This document shows, one piece after another, positions 21,504 through 33,560 of a stretch of DNA of 64,000 bases. The DNA comes from Tetrastigma voinierianum (lineage: Eukaryota; Streptophyta; Magnoliopsida; Vitales; Vitaceae): assembly GCA_016808115.1 (NCBI GenBank), contig JAEQBH010002444.1, positions 1-64,000 on the forward strand, written 5' to 3'. How positions within the stretch are numbered: position 1 is the first letter of the stretch; the number at the start of each line of letters is the position of its first letter. The notes under the pieces are model-generated. The model searched no databases, was not told the DNA's origin, and saw nothing but the letters and a program-made list of their open reading frames with translations. A program made the translations under genes and the position numbers.

Positions 21504-23063
21504 CATTTTCCATCCCGGTCTCATTCTGGCTGCATATCGAACTTATGGATTGGATAGGAAGTCTTCTTGGCTCATATCATCTTTAAGATGCATGATCAAG
21601 AAATCTTGTCTCTGTTCCCTTAAGAAGCACTGGCCAAAAACAAGTAACCCAATTTAAAGTATCCATCATATGATTGTAATTAGCATTGTCGATGTTTTTG
21701 GAGCCATAACCATATATAATATAAATTACAAAACTGGTTCTTCATGGTTAGTAGAGTGTACAAATAGTTTGAACCATGGTCTCATGGAGCTAAGAGCTAA
21801 CAACTTTTGGAGAAATGAGCAGATGATGGGATTGTGTCTAATAAAGAATCCCCCAGTAACGTTTGGGAAGATCTAGTTACTCTAATTTTGTTTGAATAGG
21901 TTTTGAAGATGGCTAATCCTTCACTTTTTAATTTTCATTTTGTAGGAGTTTGGCTCAACCCTTTTGGCATTAAGGTCTTCATCTGCATTCGAAGAAGGAT
22001 TTGAGTTATTAAATTGATTTTTCTTTAAGAAGAATTGATTCCTGGACGATAGGAAAATTTCTGTGACGATGAACCACAGAAATGCTACTTAATTTCAATC
22101 AGTATGGTAAAAGAAATAAATTATGGCTTTAATTATTTATTTATTTTTGTGAGTGAAAGGGTGTGCATTTGTTGATATTTCTACTCCAATTATTTTTAGT
22201 GAGGAATTTCCCTCCAACATGAACTAAGATGGTAGAACACAAAGAAAAAACAGGTCGAGGAAATAAAGAAGGAATGAACACACACATAGGTGGCAGAAAT
22301 TTATAGAGCTAATTAAGTCAACCTTAGAAACAAACGCCTAATCTGCATGAAACAACTCAGCTTAAAAAAAATAAAAAAAAAAAGAGCCAACCAATAAAGT
22401 TGCAGTCCTTATAAAGACCATAACAAACTGAGTTTAAAAAAAAATCAGGATCATTGCCTTTACATTTGGTAAAAAGTGTTTTTTAACGGTTTTTTTTTAA
22501 GAAACTCACATATAAAGTACTTTTCTAGAAAATACTAGTGTTTCACAACCACAATTCATTTTTATGCTTTAAAATATGTTTAGTAGACTTTATCCCCAAC
22601 CCTTCACTTATTTTTTTCCCAAAACGAAAACACTGTTTATAGACTAAAAGTGTTAATTACAATCACTATCAAAATGAATTCAAAATTTCGTTATTGATTA
22701 AACCCAATTGTTGGTTTGATGAAAATATTTGTCTTGAAGAAATTGTTAATGATTTGTTTTCTAAAGAATGTTGAAAGAATTATTAATAACAAATTTTGTA
22801 CAAATATTGGGAGAAATGTAATGTGACGAAAAGTTTCATGAAACATAAAATAACTAAAAAAACATGAAATTTGTGTATGAAGCTTTAACAATAATTTGAT
22901 TTTTAAAAAACTTATCATCATATAAATAATATGTAGAAAGAAAGCATGTGGTGTATTATTATAGTAATAAGAAAATTAAAAAGATTATGTCTACTATGGA
23001 ATCATGAGAGGGAGGTAAATGAGTGAATTCAATGTTTACCTTTGAAAATTGTATTTTAACCCC
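21504..23063. other. AT-rich DNA with no recognised gene
   Basis: The open stretch 21670-21876 has no recognisable motif and is followed by a T-rich run ending in TTTTGTAG, which only superficially resembles an intron end. From 22360 to 23063 the DNA is very AT-rich with homopolymer runs. I see no coding signal or paired repeat ends. Confidence 0.5.
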
Positions 23064-23066
23064 AAT

Positions 23067-23320
23067 CACTACAAGGAAAAAGTTAATCAATGACGCAGTT
23101 AACACGTCATGGAAGAGTTACAATGACACTTTCTTAAAGTATCATGGTATCGTCTGTCATTCTCTCTATTGAGTGGACAATAACACTTCTAATAAGCGTC
23201 ATCTTTTATTATATTGACAATGACATAAAACCCATAACCATGACACTTAAAAGGAGGGTCATTGTTAATATATTTTATCAATGACACGTTCTGGAGTGTC
23301 ATCTTTGATTGACTTAATTT
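23067..23320. repeat. left terminal and subterminal repeats of the CACTA element
   Basis: The terminal CACTACAAGGAAA is followed by AATGACAC, AGCGTCAT, AATGACAT, ATGACACTT, GGGTCATTG, AATGACACG and GAGTGTCAT within 230 bases, in both orientations. In CACTA elements such words bind the transposase. Confidence 0.8.
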
Positions 23321-23491
23321 TTAGCATGTTATATTAAAAAATATATTTATCTTTTTATTATTAAAATAAGGAATATAGATAAAAAATTTAAAAGAAACTA
23401 CAATCAAAATTAATTTAGTGCTAAAAATATCTTCAAATATTTGTACATAATAACTTAGTTCCAACCCGATAAGTATAACACTTATTGATAA

Positions 23492-23644
23492 TCACGTCAT
23501 ATCCAAATTTCTAATTTTGAACAAAGAACAAATATTGATACAATCTTCCCTTATTTTTCGATTATCCTCCTTTAACATAATGATTTCTTGTCTTTTGAGC
23601 TAACCAATTTCATTTTGAAACACGCAAACAAATTTGGAGAATAG
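23492..23644 (-). pseudogene. short coiled-coil-like ORF relic in the CACTA element
   Basis: On the minus strand, 51 codons with one internal stop end in TGA at 23492. After the stop the peptide reads LKRQEIIMLKEDNRKIREDC, strongly charged with heptad-like spacing; before it stands KFVCVFQNEIG. It lies just inside the left end, where the last exon of a minus-strand transposase or accessory protein gene would terminate. I infer a remnant of an element protein, but no catalytic motif is present and homology was not searched. Confidence 0.35.
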
Positions 23645-24858
23645 AAAGCCCTCCTAAATTATATGTCTAATGACCATGGGTATAATTGAATTATGACTTT
23701 CACAAAATTAAATAGAAAGAAACACTAGAAAGTATAATGAGAAAAATAAACATGGGTGAAAAGTTTCTTATTCTTCTTGGTATTAAGTGAAAATATGGGC
23801 CTAAACTGTCGATTCAAGTTTTTGATTGATGTGCAATCCTTGTTATGATTAAGCTTTCCAACTTTAATCACATTATTTGGGGATCTAAAATTCTACATTT
23901 GATAGGGAGTCTAGGTGTAGAACACAACATAGACAATGCTGAGAAACCAAATCAAAACATTAATGGAGACTATGGTAGGTAAACTATCAATCTTTAATAT
24001 GAAAATTTAATCAATAATGATGGCTTAATGTCATCTTAACTCATAGGGATGATGATTGAGATACAGGGCATGATCGTCTAAAGACACATCACTTGATAAG
24101 TTTGTATCTCATTTAAATAATTACTTTTGCTTATAATAAAAGACAAAGAAGGTTATCTCAATGACACTCTCCATCAATGAAAGAAAGGTTCATTAAGACT
24201 TGAAGAATACCCCACAAATATTAATGTCGTTTTGACGAATACAAACTTGACGAAGTTTGTATCAAACATAAAATTTTAAGAAAAAATTATTTTCCTAAGG
24301 AATTATGTATAAGTTAATGCTACAATTGCGATGGCCGTTTTTAATTGCTACTCCCAAGCTTCACTTTTGTTTCATCAGTTTCTCCATCCACCAAAAAAAA
24401 CTCTACCTATAATCAAATGTCAATGCTTAGAAAACGTGAAAAACTGATTGCAACATGGCACGAAGGCTCACAATAGGATGATAATAACCATATATCACTC
24501 CAATTATCCATATGTAGCAATCAAGACCAGATAGGAAAAGCCACTCATGAAAATGAGAAAACTTATGTTTTGAAGGATCTAGATCAATGTAACCTACAAA
24601 TTTTTTCATGTGTAGGTTTAGTTGTATGAAAGTCGAAATAGCATACAAATTCCAGACACTGCAGGAATTTCCCATATCAAAATAACTACTAAAAAGCAAG
24701 CGACGATTTTCACAGCTATAACCGACCCAATCTCATTATATTTGATTGGAATACAAAGTGCTCAATAAATCATAAAAGGGAAAAGAGTGCAAGCTAGCCT
24801 ATAATTGTTATTAAGGACAACACAACAAAATAACACCAAGAAATTAAGCCACCACATC

Positions 24859-24889
<31 letters not shown>

Positions 24890-25738
24890 TATTGTAGAGT
24901 TTAGTCAACTAAAAATGGATATTTGATTTTTTAATATAATTTAATCCTAAAAGCTTGAAACTTCATATATTACAACCATGATCATACTTTAATTGTTAAA
25001 ACAACAAAAGTACAATTTAACTATTAATGCATCAAATTTAAATATTTAAGCTTTATATAGTACGGTATAGTTTTGATAAATTTTTATGTAAGCCCCATTC
25101 GACATTAGAACCCTTGTTTCTTGTAAGAGGATAGAAACACTCTGTTTATTTTATAATGTTCAAATTTTAATATAAAGACAAATTACTAAACCTAAGCAAT
25201 CAAAGCAAGCTCCATCATATCTATGTGTCTATCATGATATACTAGATCATGTTGAATTAAACTACGACACCTAGAAGAACTTCACCATGTCGGGGCCATT
25301 GCTTTGATTTGTTGGATCATGTAGTCCACTTTCGGACCCAAAAACTAATCTTTACCTCTAACTTTTTGTGACTTGTAAGCGATAAAATATCAAACGACCC
25401 GAACATAGGTATGTGGAAGAGTGGGAGCTTACATATTCCTTTGACAAATGGGCCTGGTTAAGTACTTTGTGTATGCACTTTCGTTAACACAAAGCTAAGC
25501 AAAAATTAGTATCTTGAGTAAAAATACCTAACTACATCATTTTGCAAGAATATTATACCAAGTAGAAAATTCTAGCAACATAAACAATATCTTGTCAGAA
25601 AATTTACAAGGCCAAATTTTCAATTTAAGCTAGTCTACTCTTGACTTCTTATTATCATTCAAACATTTCAAATTCTAAATTTTGACCTTCTAATTTTTAA
25701 TGAATTTATAAACATAGTATTTATAATATTATGTCTCA

Positions 25739-25813
<75 letters not shown>

Positions 25814-28760
25814 CTAATCAATATTTTATATCATGATTTATAGTTTCAATAAAGAATTTTGTACCACTATTTTGCATGACCTCGTTTTATATATACAAGG
25901 AGTCAAATTCTTGCCCATTACAATAAATTCATTATTCACAATTTATTATAATCAAATATTCTAAACATCTCTAAATTTATCTTCAAAGAAACATAAAAAT
26001 AATGGAAAGAAGACCAAAACTAAATCAATATCTGAAACAATCTACAAAGTAAGATGGTTTGAACTCAAAAAAGGAATTCAATGGAAAGTGGAAGGAACAC
26101 AAAGCCAAGCTTACATGGGCTTCTAGACTTACCTTGGCTACAGCTCCATTAGGCAAGCCTCTAGGTTGATGGAGGTACAAATACATGTCATGTCAAGTTT
26201 AGCTACAATAGTCTGCAAATAAACAATTCACAAAAGGAATCAAATTATAATTGATATATACCTTAGTTAGTCTATTGAGAACCACTAAGGTTTTTTTATT
26301 ACCTCCATATTTAGAAAAAATGGGTTAGTAATCTATTATCGAGACCACTTGGATAAAGAAGAAATTACCCGGTTCCATCAAGAAAGCTAGAGGAATCATC
26401 TCCCACCCATTTATTGTGATGCTGCCAAATCAATAGAAGCCAACTAAAGACTAAGATTTTGTGTGTGCAAGTAGAAAAATAGAAAACTGAAACTGACTAT
26501 ACTTAAAAATAAATCATTTTTGTTGCACACTAATTGATAGTGTCCACGACAACCATTTGTTCTTTAAGTTTACTGGTCATCAATTTCCAAATTATATAGT
26601 ACCAATTCTCTAATCTATGCTTGTCCATATGGGAATCACAAATAATTAGAAAGAGATCATAAAAGATTTAAGAGAAAATGTAGTAAAAGTAAGACCATAT
26701 GAGCAAGAGAGATAAAAGACAAGAGCATGATCCCATAAGCAACAGGGAGTTTGATGAACTCACAAAGACCAAAAAAGGCTTAATGGAGAAACTAAAGTGT
26801 ATAAAAAATTCACTTTATTGTGTGCATGAAATTTGTTTATGTGTTGTTCCATTTATGATGGATAATTGCATCCTTATAGCTTAATGACTAGATTCACACA
26901 CAAGCTTTTTTCTATCACACGAAGAACACGTTTGGTTCTTTTCTTTTTTCCTGCAAAAACATGGAGAATACAGAAAACACATATAAATTCGGGGTGTTCT
27001 AGGTTTTAAAATTATTTTAATAATAGTTTTCAACTTGATTATATTGCTCTCTATATACGGTTCAAACGGTCACGAAATGCTTCACTAGAATCTCATTTAC
27101 AGTACTTTTGTATGATTTTTGAGCTATTATTTCCCCTCCATTTTCCAATATTGCATATTATCTTCTTTTTCTTTTCTTTTTGATAAGAATAAAGCAACTC
27201 CTTCACAATTTGAGCCAACTGATGTACTAATCTTAGACTCTGTTAATTCTTAATTTATTTTGAGTCTAACCAAACTTGATAAGACATACATTTCCATTTG
27301 CGGCTTATGTGTTGTTACCAGATTTATGAACCGGTTCTGTAGAACATATTGTGAGTGTATGAATTATTTAATGTTGAGTATGTTCTGTTATAAAGGCAAG
27401 TTGTGCATTTTGTTTTCCTTTTCAGTTAAAGGAGTTCAAGAAATTTTGTTAATAGCAGATTACTTAGAGAATTAGATGTAAGGAAATTTTACCTTAAATT
27501 CAATAGTCAGTTTTCTGATTCGATTTTTTAGGCCATTTAAAGGTTAGTTAAGGTCACCTTTTCGTTTGCACCTCCAAGTAATCCTACTGGTTCCATTGCC
27601 AATGGGGTTCCTTTCCTTTTTCTTCTTTTGTAGTGGTTAGTTTTCATCAGCTCAATTGGTGATCATAGTTCTAGGGAAGTGGCTTCCTCGATACTGGGAA
27701 GAAATTATAGCAATGGCTAGAAAGGAACAAAATAACTTTTCATTGACCTTTCTTCTAAAAATTATTCTTCCAAAGTATATAGCTTTAAGAAAGACAAGTC
27801 CTTGAAATGATTTTCTCCTACCTTAGGAAGAAAAAGAAAGACAAGGGCATGGAAAATGAATTAGAAGGGTATCTCATTCCTATTCATCTTTGCCTTGGTA
27901 GTTAGATCATTTGACTTTTAGACTCTATCAGCCTGTAGGATTGCTGCCCTCATTTGTCTGTCCATGTGAGAGGATACCCACACAAACTCTGCATGTGACA
28001 ACCCAGTAGCGAGAACCTTTAAGAAAATTCAAAGTAATATTTGTGTCACCACCGAGTTGAGTCTCATCAATTTTTAAATTAAATTAAGGCAAAAAAAATA
28101 TTAATAACTTTGTTGAATACATACCAGCTGAATGGTCAAAGTTTACGTGGATGACTTGGCATTAAAGACTGCAATCAAATAAGAATGGTTAAGCTTTTAC
28201 CTACAATTGAAACTCATAGGAAGTATCAGGCCCAAAAGACACAGGCTATGAGCTCATTACCACCACCCAAAAGACGCAGACTAACCACCCCAAACCTTTG
28301 CAAACTATGGGCACATTAGTAGCCACCTCCAGTCCACAACACATGAAGGCCCCCAGGAGATCATTGCGTTGATGTCGATAGAGTGTGCAGTGCTCTGTCA
28401 GGCTGAGTAAGCATCTCTATGACTCCCTCAGAGTGTAGCACCCGAGCACTTTGATGTGTGAGATTCTTCATCTAGTCCACAGTCTCGGCTCTGACAACCC
28501 GAAATCAAAGAATCCTGCTAGATTTGACAAGAAACATAACATATCTAAGTTAAATATTCAAATGAAGACCTAAAACCTCCATACCTCACTTCACTATTGG
28601 CTTCTACATGTAGCCGAAGGGCAAAATGAATTATTTTCTAACCTATTACACATCACACTTTCTAATGTGAGCTCACCATTAGGGTTTGTCGAGTTCTCAA
28701 ATGGGAAAGGAAAAGTTTGGCGGGCATCGCGAAAGAGAAAAACATTTTTTAAGAGGATAT
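23645..28760. other. interior of the CACTA element, no recognised gene
   Basis: The interior is AT-rich. Open stretches at 24427-24699 (minus), 26699-26884 and 27260-27475 (plus) are 60-90 codons long, lack any motif I recognise, and sit in composition where such lengths occur by chance. A (TA)n tract is listed separately. A captured gene fragment with introns cannot be excluded by eye. Confidence 0.45.
25738..25811. repeat. (TA)n microsatellite
   Basis: About 74 bases of nearly perfect TA dinucleotides; a shorter similar tract is at about 24858-24884. Confidence 0.95.
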
Positions 28761-28779
28761 ATTATACCATAAGTCAATA

Positions 28780-28980
28780 ACACTCGAGTAAAATGTCATT
28801 GTATACTTAAGCATTAGTTAAAAAAGGTACATCAAACCATGATACTTCTAATAAGTGCTATAGAATTTAAAAAATCACACTCAACAAAGACGCTCATTAC
28901 AAGCGTCATGGTCTATCCAATTATAGCCAAATAATGTCATTTTTCCGAAAGCGTCATAATTTTAGATTTTTGTAGTAGTG
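28780..28980. repeat. right terminal and subterminal repeats of the CACTA element
   Basis: AATGTCATT, CATGATACTT, AGCGTCATG, AATGTCATTT and AGCGTCATAA recur in the last 200 bases before the terminal TTTTTGTAGTAGTG, mirroring the left end. Confidence 0.8.
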
Positions 28981-28983
28981 AAT

Positions 28984-29739
28984 GTTCCCTAATTATTTTG
29001 GTAATTACCATATGTTGATCAATCAAATAAAGAGAGATTTATTAGTCCAAAGTTTACTCTAATGGATTTTTTTTTACATTTAGTCACTTTGCAATACAAT
29101 GATGTAGTAATCTGTTCACATGAAAACTTAAACCTAGTCCCTTCATTATGTCATATCCAACCCTTAACCACTTAGCCAAACCTCATTGAAACTCTAATGG
29201 ATAATTTGAATAACCATCATAGTCAGTGATTCTGATATGAAGATTATACTAATGGGTAGAGAAAAATATGCAATAAGGCACAATATTTTTACCGAAAAAC
29301 CATCACACTAACTATAAAAATAAGAAACCATCAGATCTAACATTTTTAATATAAATCTCCTATACAAAATGACGAAGTTACAAAGATTCATCTAAATACT
29401 TTACTGTTTACTCTATAATACCTACAACTTGATCCACATCCACGACCCAGAAACACTTTATCGCCCCAATAGAAACAACTCATCCTCATTGGAGGGATTT
29501 GGTCTTCAACCAATCTTTGAAACATGATGAAGTCTTTAAAACATGAGAGATTAGAATGATGTGACAATTAAGGCTCTCTTAATCAAGGAGTTCTATGGAA
29601 GAACACCAAAGCTAGTCTTAGGATTTTTTCTCTTGAAACTTGGGTGAGAAATCTCAAGAATAATTAAAGACTTACGCAATAATTAAAGACTTACTTATGA
29701 ATGAATAACACACACAAAATCCCCCTAATAACTCATCCT
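28984..29739. other. AT-rich flank, no recognised gene
   Basis: No domain seen. A 15-base word AATAATTAAAGACTTA occurs twice within about 40 bases (near 29657 and 29679), and TATGAATGAATAA occurs twice near 29696 and 29747. Confidence 0.45.
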
Positions 29740-30343
29740 GGAGCCTATGAATGAATAAGGTTCTATCAAGTTTCCTTCTCATTTTTTTTTTCTCCAAAAC
29801 ATAAGTAAGCCTCTGATGCCAAGCCCTATGAGCTTGTCTCAATCTATACAAGGCTTTCTTTGACCTATAGATATGATTAGGGAGCTTTGAATCCTCAAAT
29901 CCCTTAAGTTTCTCAACATAAACCTATCCACTTAGAATCCCATTTATAAGAAAGCACCTTTGACATCCATTTGACAGAGCTTCATTCTCAAGGAGCATGT
30001 TATGACCAAAAGTATCCCAATTGACTCTAATCTTGTTACTAATGCAAAAGTATTTTCTAATCGATTCCTTAAATTTGTGACTACTCTTGGACTATTAACC
30101 TAATTTTATTCCTCTTAATGACATCATTTTCGTCCATTTTATTCTTAGAAATTCATTTAGTGCCTATGACATATTTATCTTTAGACTTAGGGAGTAAGTG
30201 ACCCACATCATTAATTCCTAATGAACTAGTTTAAGTCTTCATTTAGTGTGATAACCCAAGACTCATCTCCTAAGGCTTCCTCCACAGTCTTTGGCTTCAA
30301 TTGGGAGGTGTAGCAAACAAATCCCATCTCATTTGCCCTAAAT
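29740..30343 (-). pseudogene. copia reverse transcriptase fragment cut by the Tat-like element
   Basis: The minus strand from 30343 reads pieces in order: LKPKTVEEALGDESWVITLN at the RT start (about 30230-30300), several short frames with stops, then VYVEKLKGFEDSKLP and HIYRSKKALYRLRQA near 29830-29925, followed by a RAWHQRL-type piece near 29805. These are the N-terminal linker, palm and KALYGLKQAPRAWY-type region of copia RT. Coding similarity runs up to 30343, where the Tat-like LTR starts, so the rest of this element should lie beyond the inserted block, outside the window. Many stops make it a relic. Confidence 0.7.
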
Positions 30344-31002
30344 TGTGAGTACCGTGGCCTTTGAGCCCAGACCCGCTAGTCAATAGGCTTAGCGCCCACG
30401 CAGGCCCACTGCCTGGCTCACCAAATAAAGCAGCCCAAGACAACCCATTGCATTAAAAACACATAGGAACTGACCAGACGATATAATCCTAGAACCCGTC
30501 TTGGGTCCTGAGTCCCCCAGTCGGTTGTCCTACCGCATATGGGTGCTTAGGAAAAAATAAATATGTTGAAGAGGAAATTGTGTATAGGATGTTTATTTAT
30601 GGATCTCCCAGCATCCAAATCCAATACGCCTCAAAAACATCAACCCTTAACAAGGAAGAATTGTACTTTGATAAGGAGAAATCTTATTTCCAAAATCTTG
30701 AGATTATTCTTCCAAAAATCAAGGAGAATTGGTCTTTGATAAGGAAAGAGAGATCTCATCACCAAAATCACGAGATTATCTTTCCTAAAATCAAAGACAA
30801 ATTAGAGTATAAAACAAGAACTCCCCAACGAGGGAAAGGTTCGCAATCCTAACCATGGAACTTCTTTCTCCTTCTTCTCAATCCTTTTTGCTGACTTAAG
30901 CATCGACGAGGCGGCCGACACATCGCCATCGGATCCCCTTTTTTTTGTAAGTTTATATCACACCGCTAATGCCCCGGAGGACAGACGAACCAGGTACCCA
31001 CA
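30344..31002 (+). repeat. 5' LTR of the Tat-like element
   Basis: It starts TGTGAGTACCG and ends ...GGTACCCACA next to the PBS, 659 bp. A TATA box (TATAAAA, 30808-30814) follows a direct duplication of about 70 bp. Downstream, GCTGACTTAAGCATCG near 30890 resembles the transcribed leader segment common in Tat-group LTRs. No 3' LTR is available for comparison, so limits rest on the PBS and TG/CA ends. Confidence 0.65.
30652..30792. repeat. 70-bp direct duplication upstream of the Tat-like TATA box
   Basis: Unit 1 (30652-30720) and unit 2 (30721-30792) share AAGGA-GAATTG, CTTTGATAAGGA and CAAAATC-TGAGATTAT. The array ends 16 bases before TATAAAA, a typical place for duplicated enhancer blocks in LTRs. 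Confidence 0.75.
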
Positions 31003-31022
31003 ATTGGCGGCAATACATGGGA
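31003..31022 (+). other. primer-binding site of the Tat-like element
   Basis: ATTGGCGGCAATACATGGGA corresponds to the TGGCGCCGTCTGTGGGA-type site found after the 5' LTR of Tat-group elements, with several substitutions. Confidence 0.65.
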
Positions 31023-31394
31023 ATCGAACAAAATCTCGTCAACGGCGTGCAGGCTTGGCTCACGCTTGACTTTCTAATAGCCCTTCGCCACCAGTAGCTC
31101 CGACGGTTCCCCTCCCACGTCTGATTCGTCTGACACAGTTGCAATGTCAAGCAATCTAGTGATTTAGTTGCTCGAGGACCAATTCCTGCATTGTCGTCAA
31201 GATAGGGATAAGAAGAAGGAGGAACAAGCAAGGCATATGAGGGGCTAACGGGATCATGCGAGCGCCGCCCAGTGTGCTTGATCGTCCTCTGGCCCGGATA
31301 GAAAATGCATGATCTTGGTGAAGGAGACATTCAGATGATGGGCAAAACGAAGCACGATCGTCTTGCGTGATGGAAAGGAACACTGCCCATCACG

Positions 31395-32520
31395 ATGATG
31401 CGGATACTGACGAATGATGAGTTATCCTCTAGCAGCTCACCAAACCCCTCCCCAGCAAAAAGCAACCGGGCCAGATTTCACCAAAGACGCTCGCATCGCT
31501 CTACATTCAGCAACACGGAATGCTGGCCCTGCTCCGTGGGCGGGAGAGCGAGGCCAAGGGCAAAGCCAGTCAAACGACGCTCGAAAACGCGTATGCATTA
31601 CCCACGGGCATGGCGCCGATCACACCCTCAGTGTATCCAGCCTTCGATGCAGCACCCACACCCTACATGAAACCTGTAGCAACAATTTGAAGTCCCGATG
31701 ACATGCTCTCCTCCCCCCTAGGGCGACATATCCTCGACCATGAGCCACCCCACAGGTTTGTCATTCCAACTTTCACTATGTTTGACGGTTCTACTGGCCC
31801 ATATGACCACATGCTCCACTATAACCAGGCAATAACTTTCAATGCCGAAAATGACCTTCTACTATGCAAGTTTTCTGAGCTATCCTTCCGTACACTTGCT
31901 TAGCTTTGGTTTCACAAGCTCCCTCGAATTTCAGATAAACATGTTCAATGAACTGGAAGCGTTTATATTACATTTTGTGCTCGATGCAGCTAGAAAGAAA
32001 CATTAGTTCCTCGCAGACCATTTTGAAGCATGAAGACGAGTCCATACAGGATTTTACAAGGAGGTTCAGGCAGGACGTCCAACAAATAGAATTTTACAAC
32101 ATGGATGCGGTTCTTGAGCGAGAAAGAAGCTTGATGACGACCCCTATTTCCACTTTCATTATCTCTAGACCTACAGTAACTGATGGAAGAGTTATACGGT
32201 AGTGAGCCAGTGCTCAACGTGGAAGATAATATACGAGCAGCCCGGACGGTAAAAGATCACAAATTAATTGACCAAGAAAGATAAGTTGATGGGGAAAAAG
32301 TCGTCCGCGTCCAGCAAGGGCTAGAATGAAGGCAGAAGCGACCACAGATATCGGTCTCGAAAGCCCCATGATTCCACTCTGAACATCTCATTAAATGACC
32401 TACCACATTTCAAATGGACTGCGCCTATCCAGGTAGATCAGCAGAGAAATAAATCCTTGTCACGATTCTGCAAGGACCATGGACACGAAGCAGGCGGTGT
32501 CGGAGTTTGAAGTTCCTAAT
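31395..32520 (+). pseudogene. Tat-like gag remnant
   Basis: An open stretch at 31703-31903 contains HRFVIPTFTMFDGSTGPYDH and AITFNAENDLLLCKFSELSF, matching the conserved N-terminal half of Tat-group gag (a pattern of the type P-KYDGTTDP..H). It continues after a stop and frameshift in 31948-32202 with LKHEDESIQDFTRRFRQDV, the next conserved block. A knuckle remnant FCKDHGHEAGG lies near 32457-32490; its last cysteine is lost. Open stretches at 31395-31701 may be the proline-rich N-terminus but carry no motif. Confidence 0.75.
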
Positions 32521-32589
32521 AGAGAAAACTATCAGCCGGGACATCTTGAAGGTACACCGGGGATGTAGAACGGGGTGGAGTTAGAGGCG

Positions 32590-33560
32590 ACCTCTAGAAG
32601 CGAGTCTAAAGCCAGCACAGTCGTCAATTGAAACATAGACCAACTATAAACTATATCTTTGGTGAAAGATCGGGTATCAATCAAGCGCTAGCAAAAACTC
32701 GTCGAGAGTGAAATTTCTGATTAAGGCGAGTGAATAGCGTCTATATATAAAAGCGACAGTAGAGCCAATAGATGGCCCCATGCTCCCTTCTCAGTGCTTC
32801 CCGAGCAGTCATTTGGCCTCATTATGATGCCTTTATACTCACCTCTATAGTAATGGTTTTGGTGCATAGGGTGTTGGTGGATCCCGGGAAGTGCGCGGAC
32901 ATTTGCGGCTCCTGGCCTTAACACGAATGAGGCTTTCTCTTGACCTTACGCTAAATTCGACCCGGGCCAGTCCTCTCTGGCTTCAGCACGGGACCCAGCT
33001 TCTGTACGCTAGGAGATGTCACACTCCTTGTGAAAGCCGAGCTAGTCACTCAGCGGGTTTTGTTCTCAATTGTCGAAGACTTGGGGCCTTATAATGCCAT
33101 AGTGGGCCAGACCTAGCTGTACTTCATGAAGGTCGTGTCTTCAACATACCACCAAATGGTAAGTTATTTGACAACCGTAAGGCAGGTCAATCTTTTGAGT
33201 AGCCAATTGGCTGCACGGCAATGCTATCAGTGATACACCTGAGCGAGAAAAGGAAATACGATTACGAAGCAGCCTCCTCCCGGACGATCTTACATCGCAT
33301 AGCAATCACGGTATCTGTGAATCGAGTACGAGGAAGAAAGGACCGTGGCGAGTGGACCCACTTTGGAAGAGTGGAGTTAGGCGGCCGGAGATTTACCTAT
33401 ATCGGCTCCTCGAACCAATGAAGAAGAACACGATTCTGACTCGCTCTTGACAGTGATGTGATCGCTGGGAGCACTTTGATATGGTGAGTAAACCCAGCGG
33501 TGGCTTCTCTGAGCGAGGCACGTCCTCCACAGTGCCAAGCGGTAAAGTGAAGCGTTTATA
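32590..33560 (+). pseudogene. Tat-like protease and linker to RT
   Basis: NYIFGERSGINQALAKTRRE near 32650-32710 is the conserved lead-in to Tat-group protease. HYDAFILTS near 32820-32846 and HRVLVDPGKCADI near 32870-32908 form the active-site region, where the expected DTG/DSG reads DPG. After frameshifts, VSTYHQMV near 33140-33165 matches the segment before RT. Plus-strand open stretches 32891-33094 and 33221-33421 are mixtures of frames and not separate genes. Confidence 0.65.

Larger units (their letters stand above)
23064..28983. mobile_element. CACTA (En/Spm-type) DNA transposon, 5914 bp, with AAT duplication
   Basis: Left end CACTACAAGGAAAAAG at 23067 and right end TTTTTGTAGTAGTG at 28980 are inverted relatives (right end inverted: CACTACTACAAAAA). 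They are flanked by AAT at 23064-23066 and 28981-28983, the 3-bp duplication typical of CACTA elements. Both ends carry several direct and inverted copies of TGACACTT or GCGTCAT words, the expected subterminal transposase-binding region. No intact transposase is visible; only a short coiled-coil-like relic near the left end was found. It is probably immobile or dependent on a helper. Confidence 0.88.

Noticed and set aside
21670..21876. 68-codon open stretch followed by a T-rich run ending in TTTTGTAG, as in an exon and intron end
   Set aside because: No recognisable protein motif, no matching donor site or continuing exon could be followed.
22360..22700. AT-rich stretch with AAAAGTGTTTT words as a possible MITE
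   Set aside because: No paired terminal inverted repeats with a flanking duplication could be found by eye.
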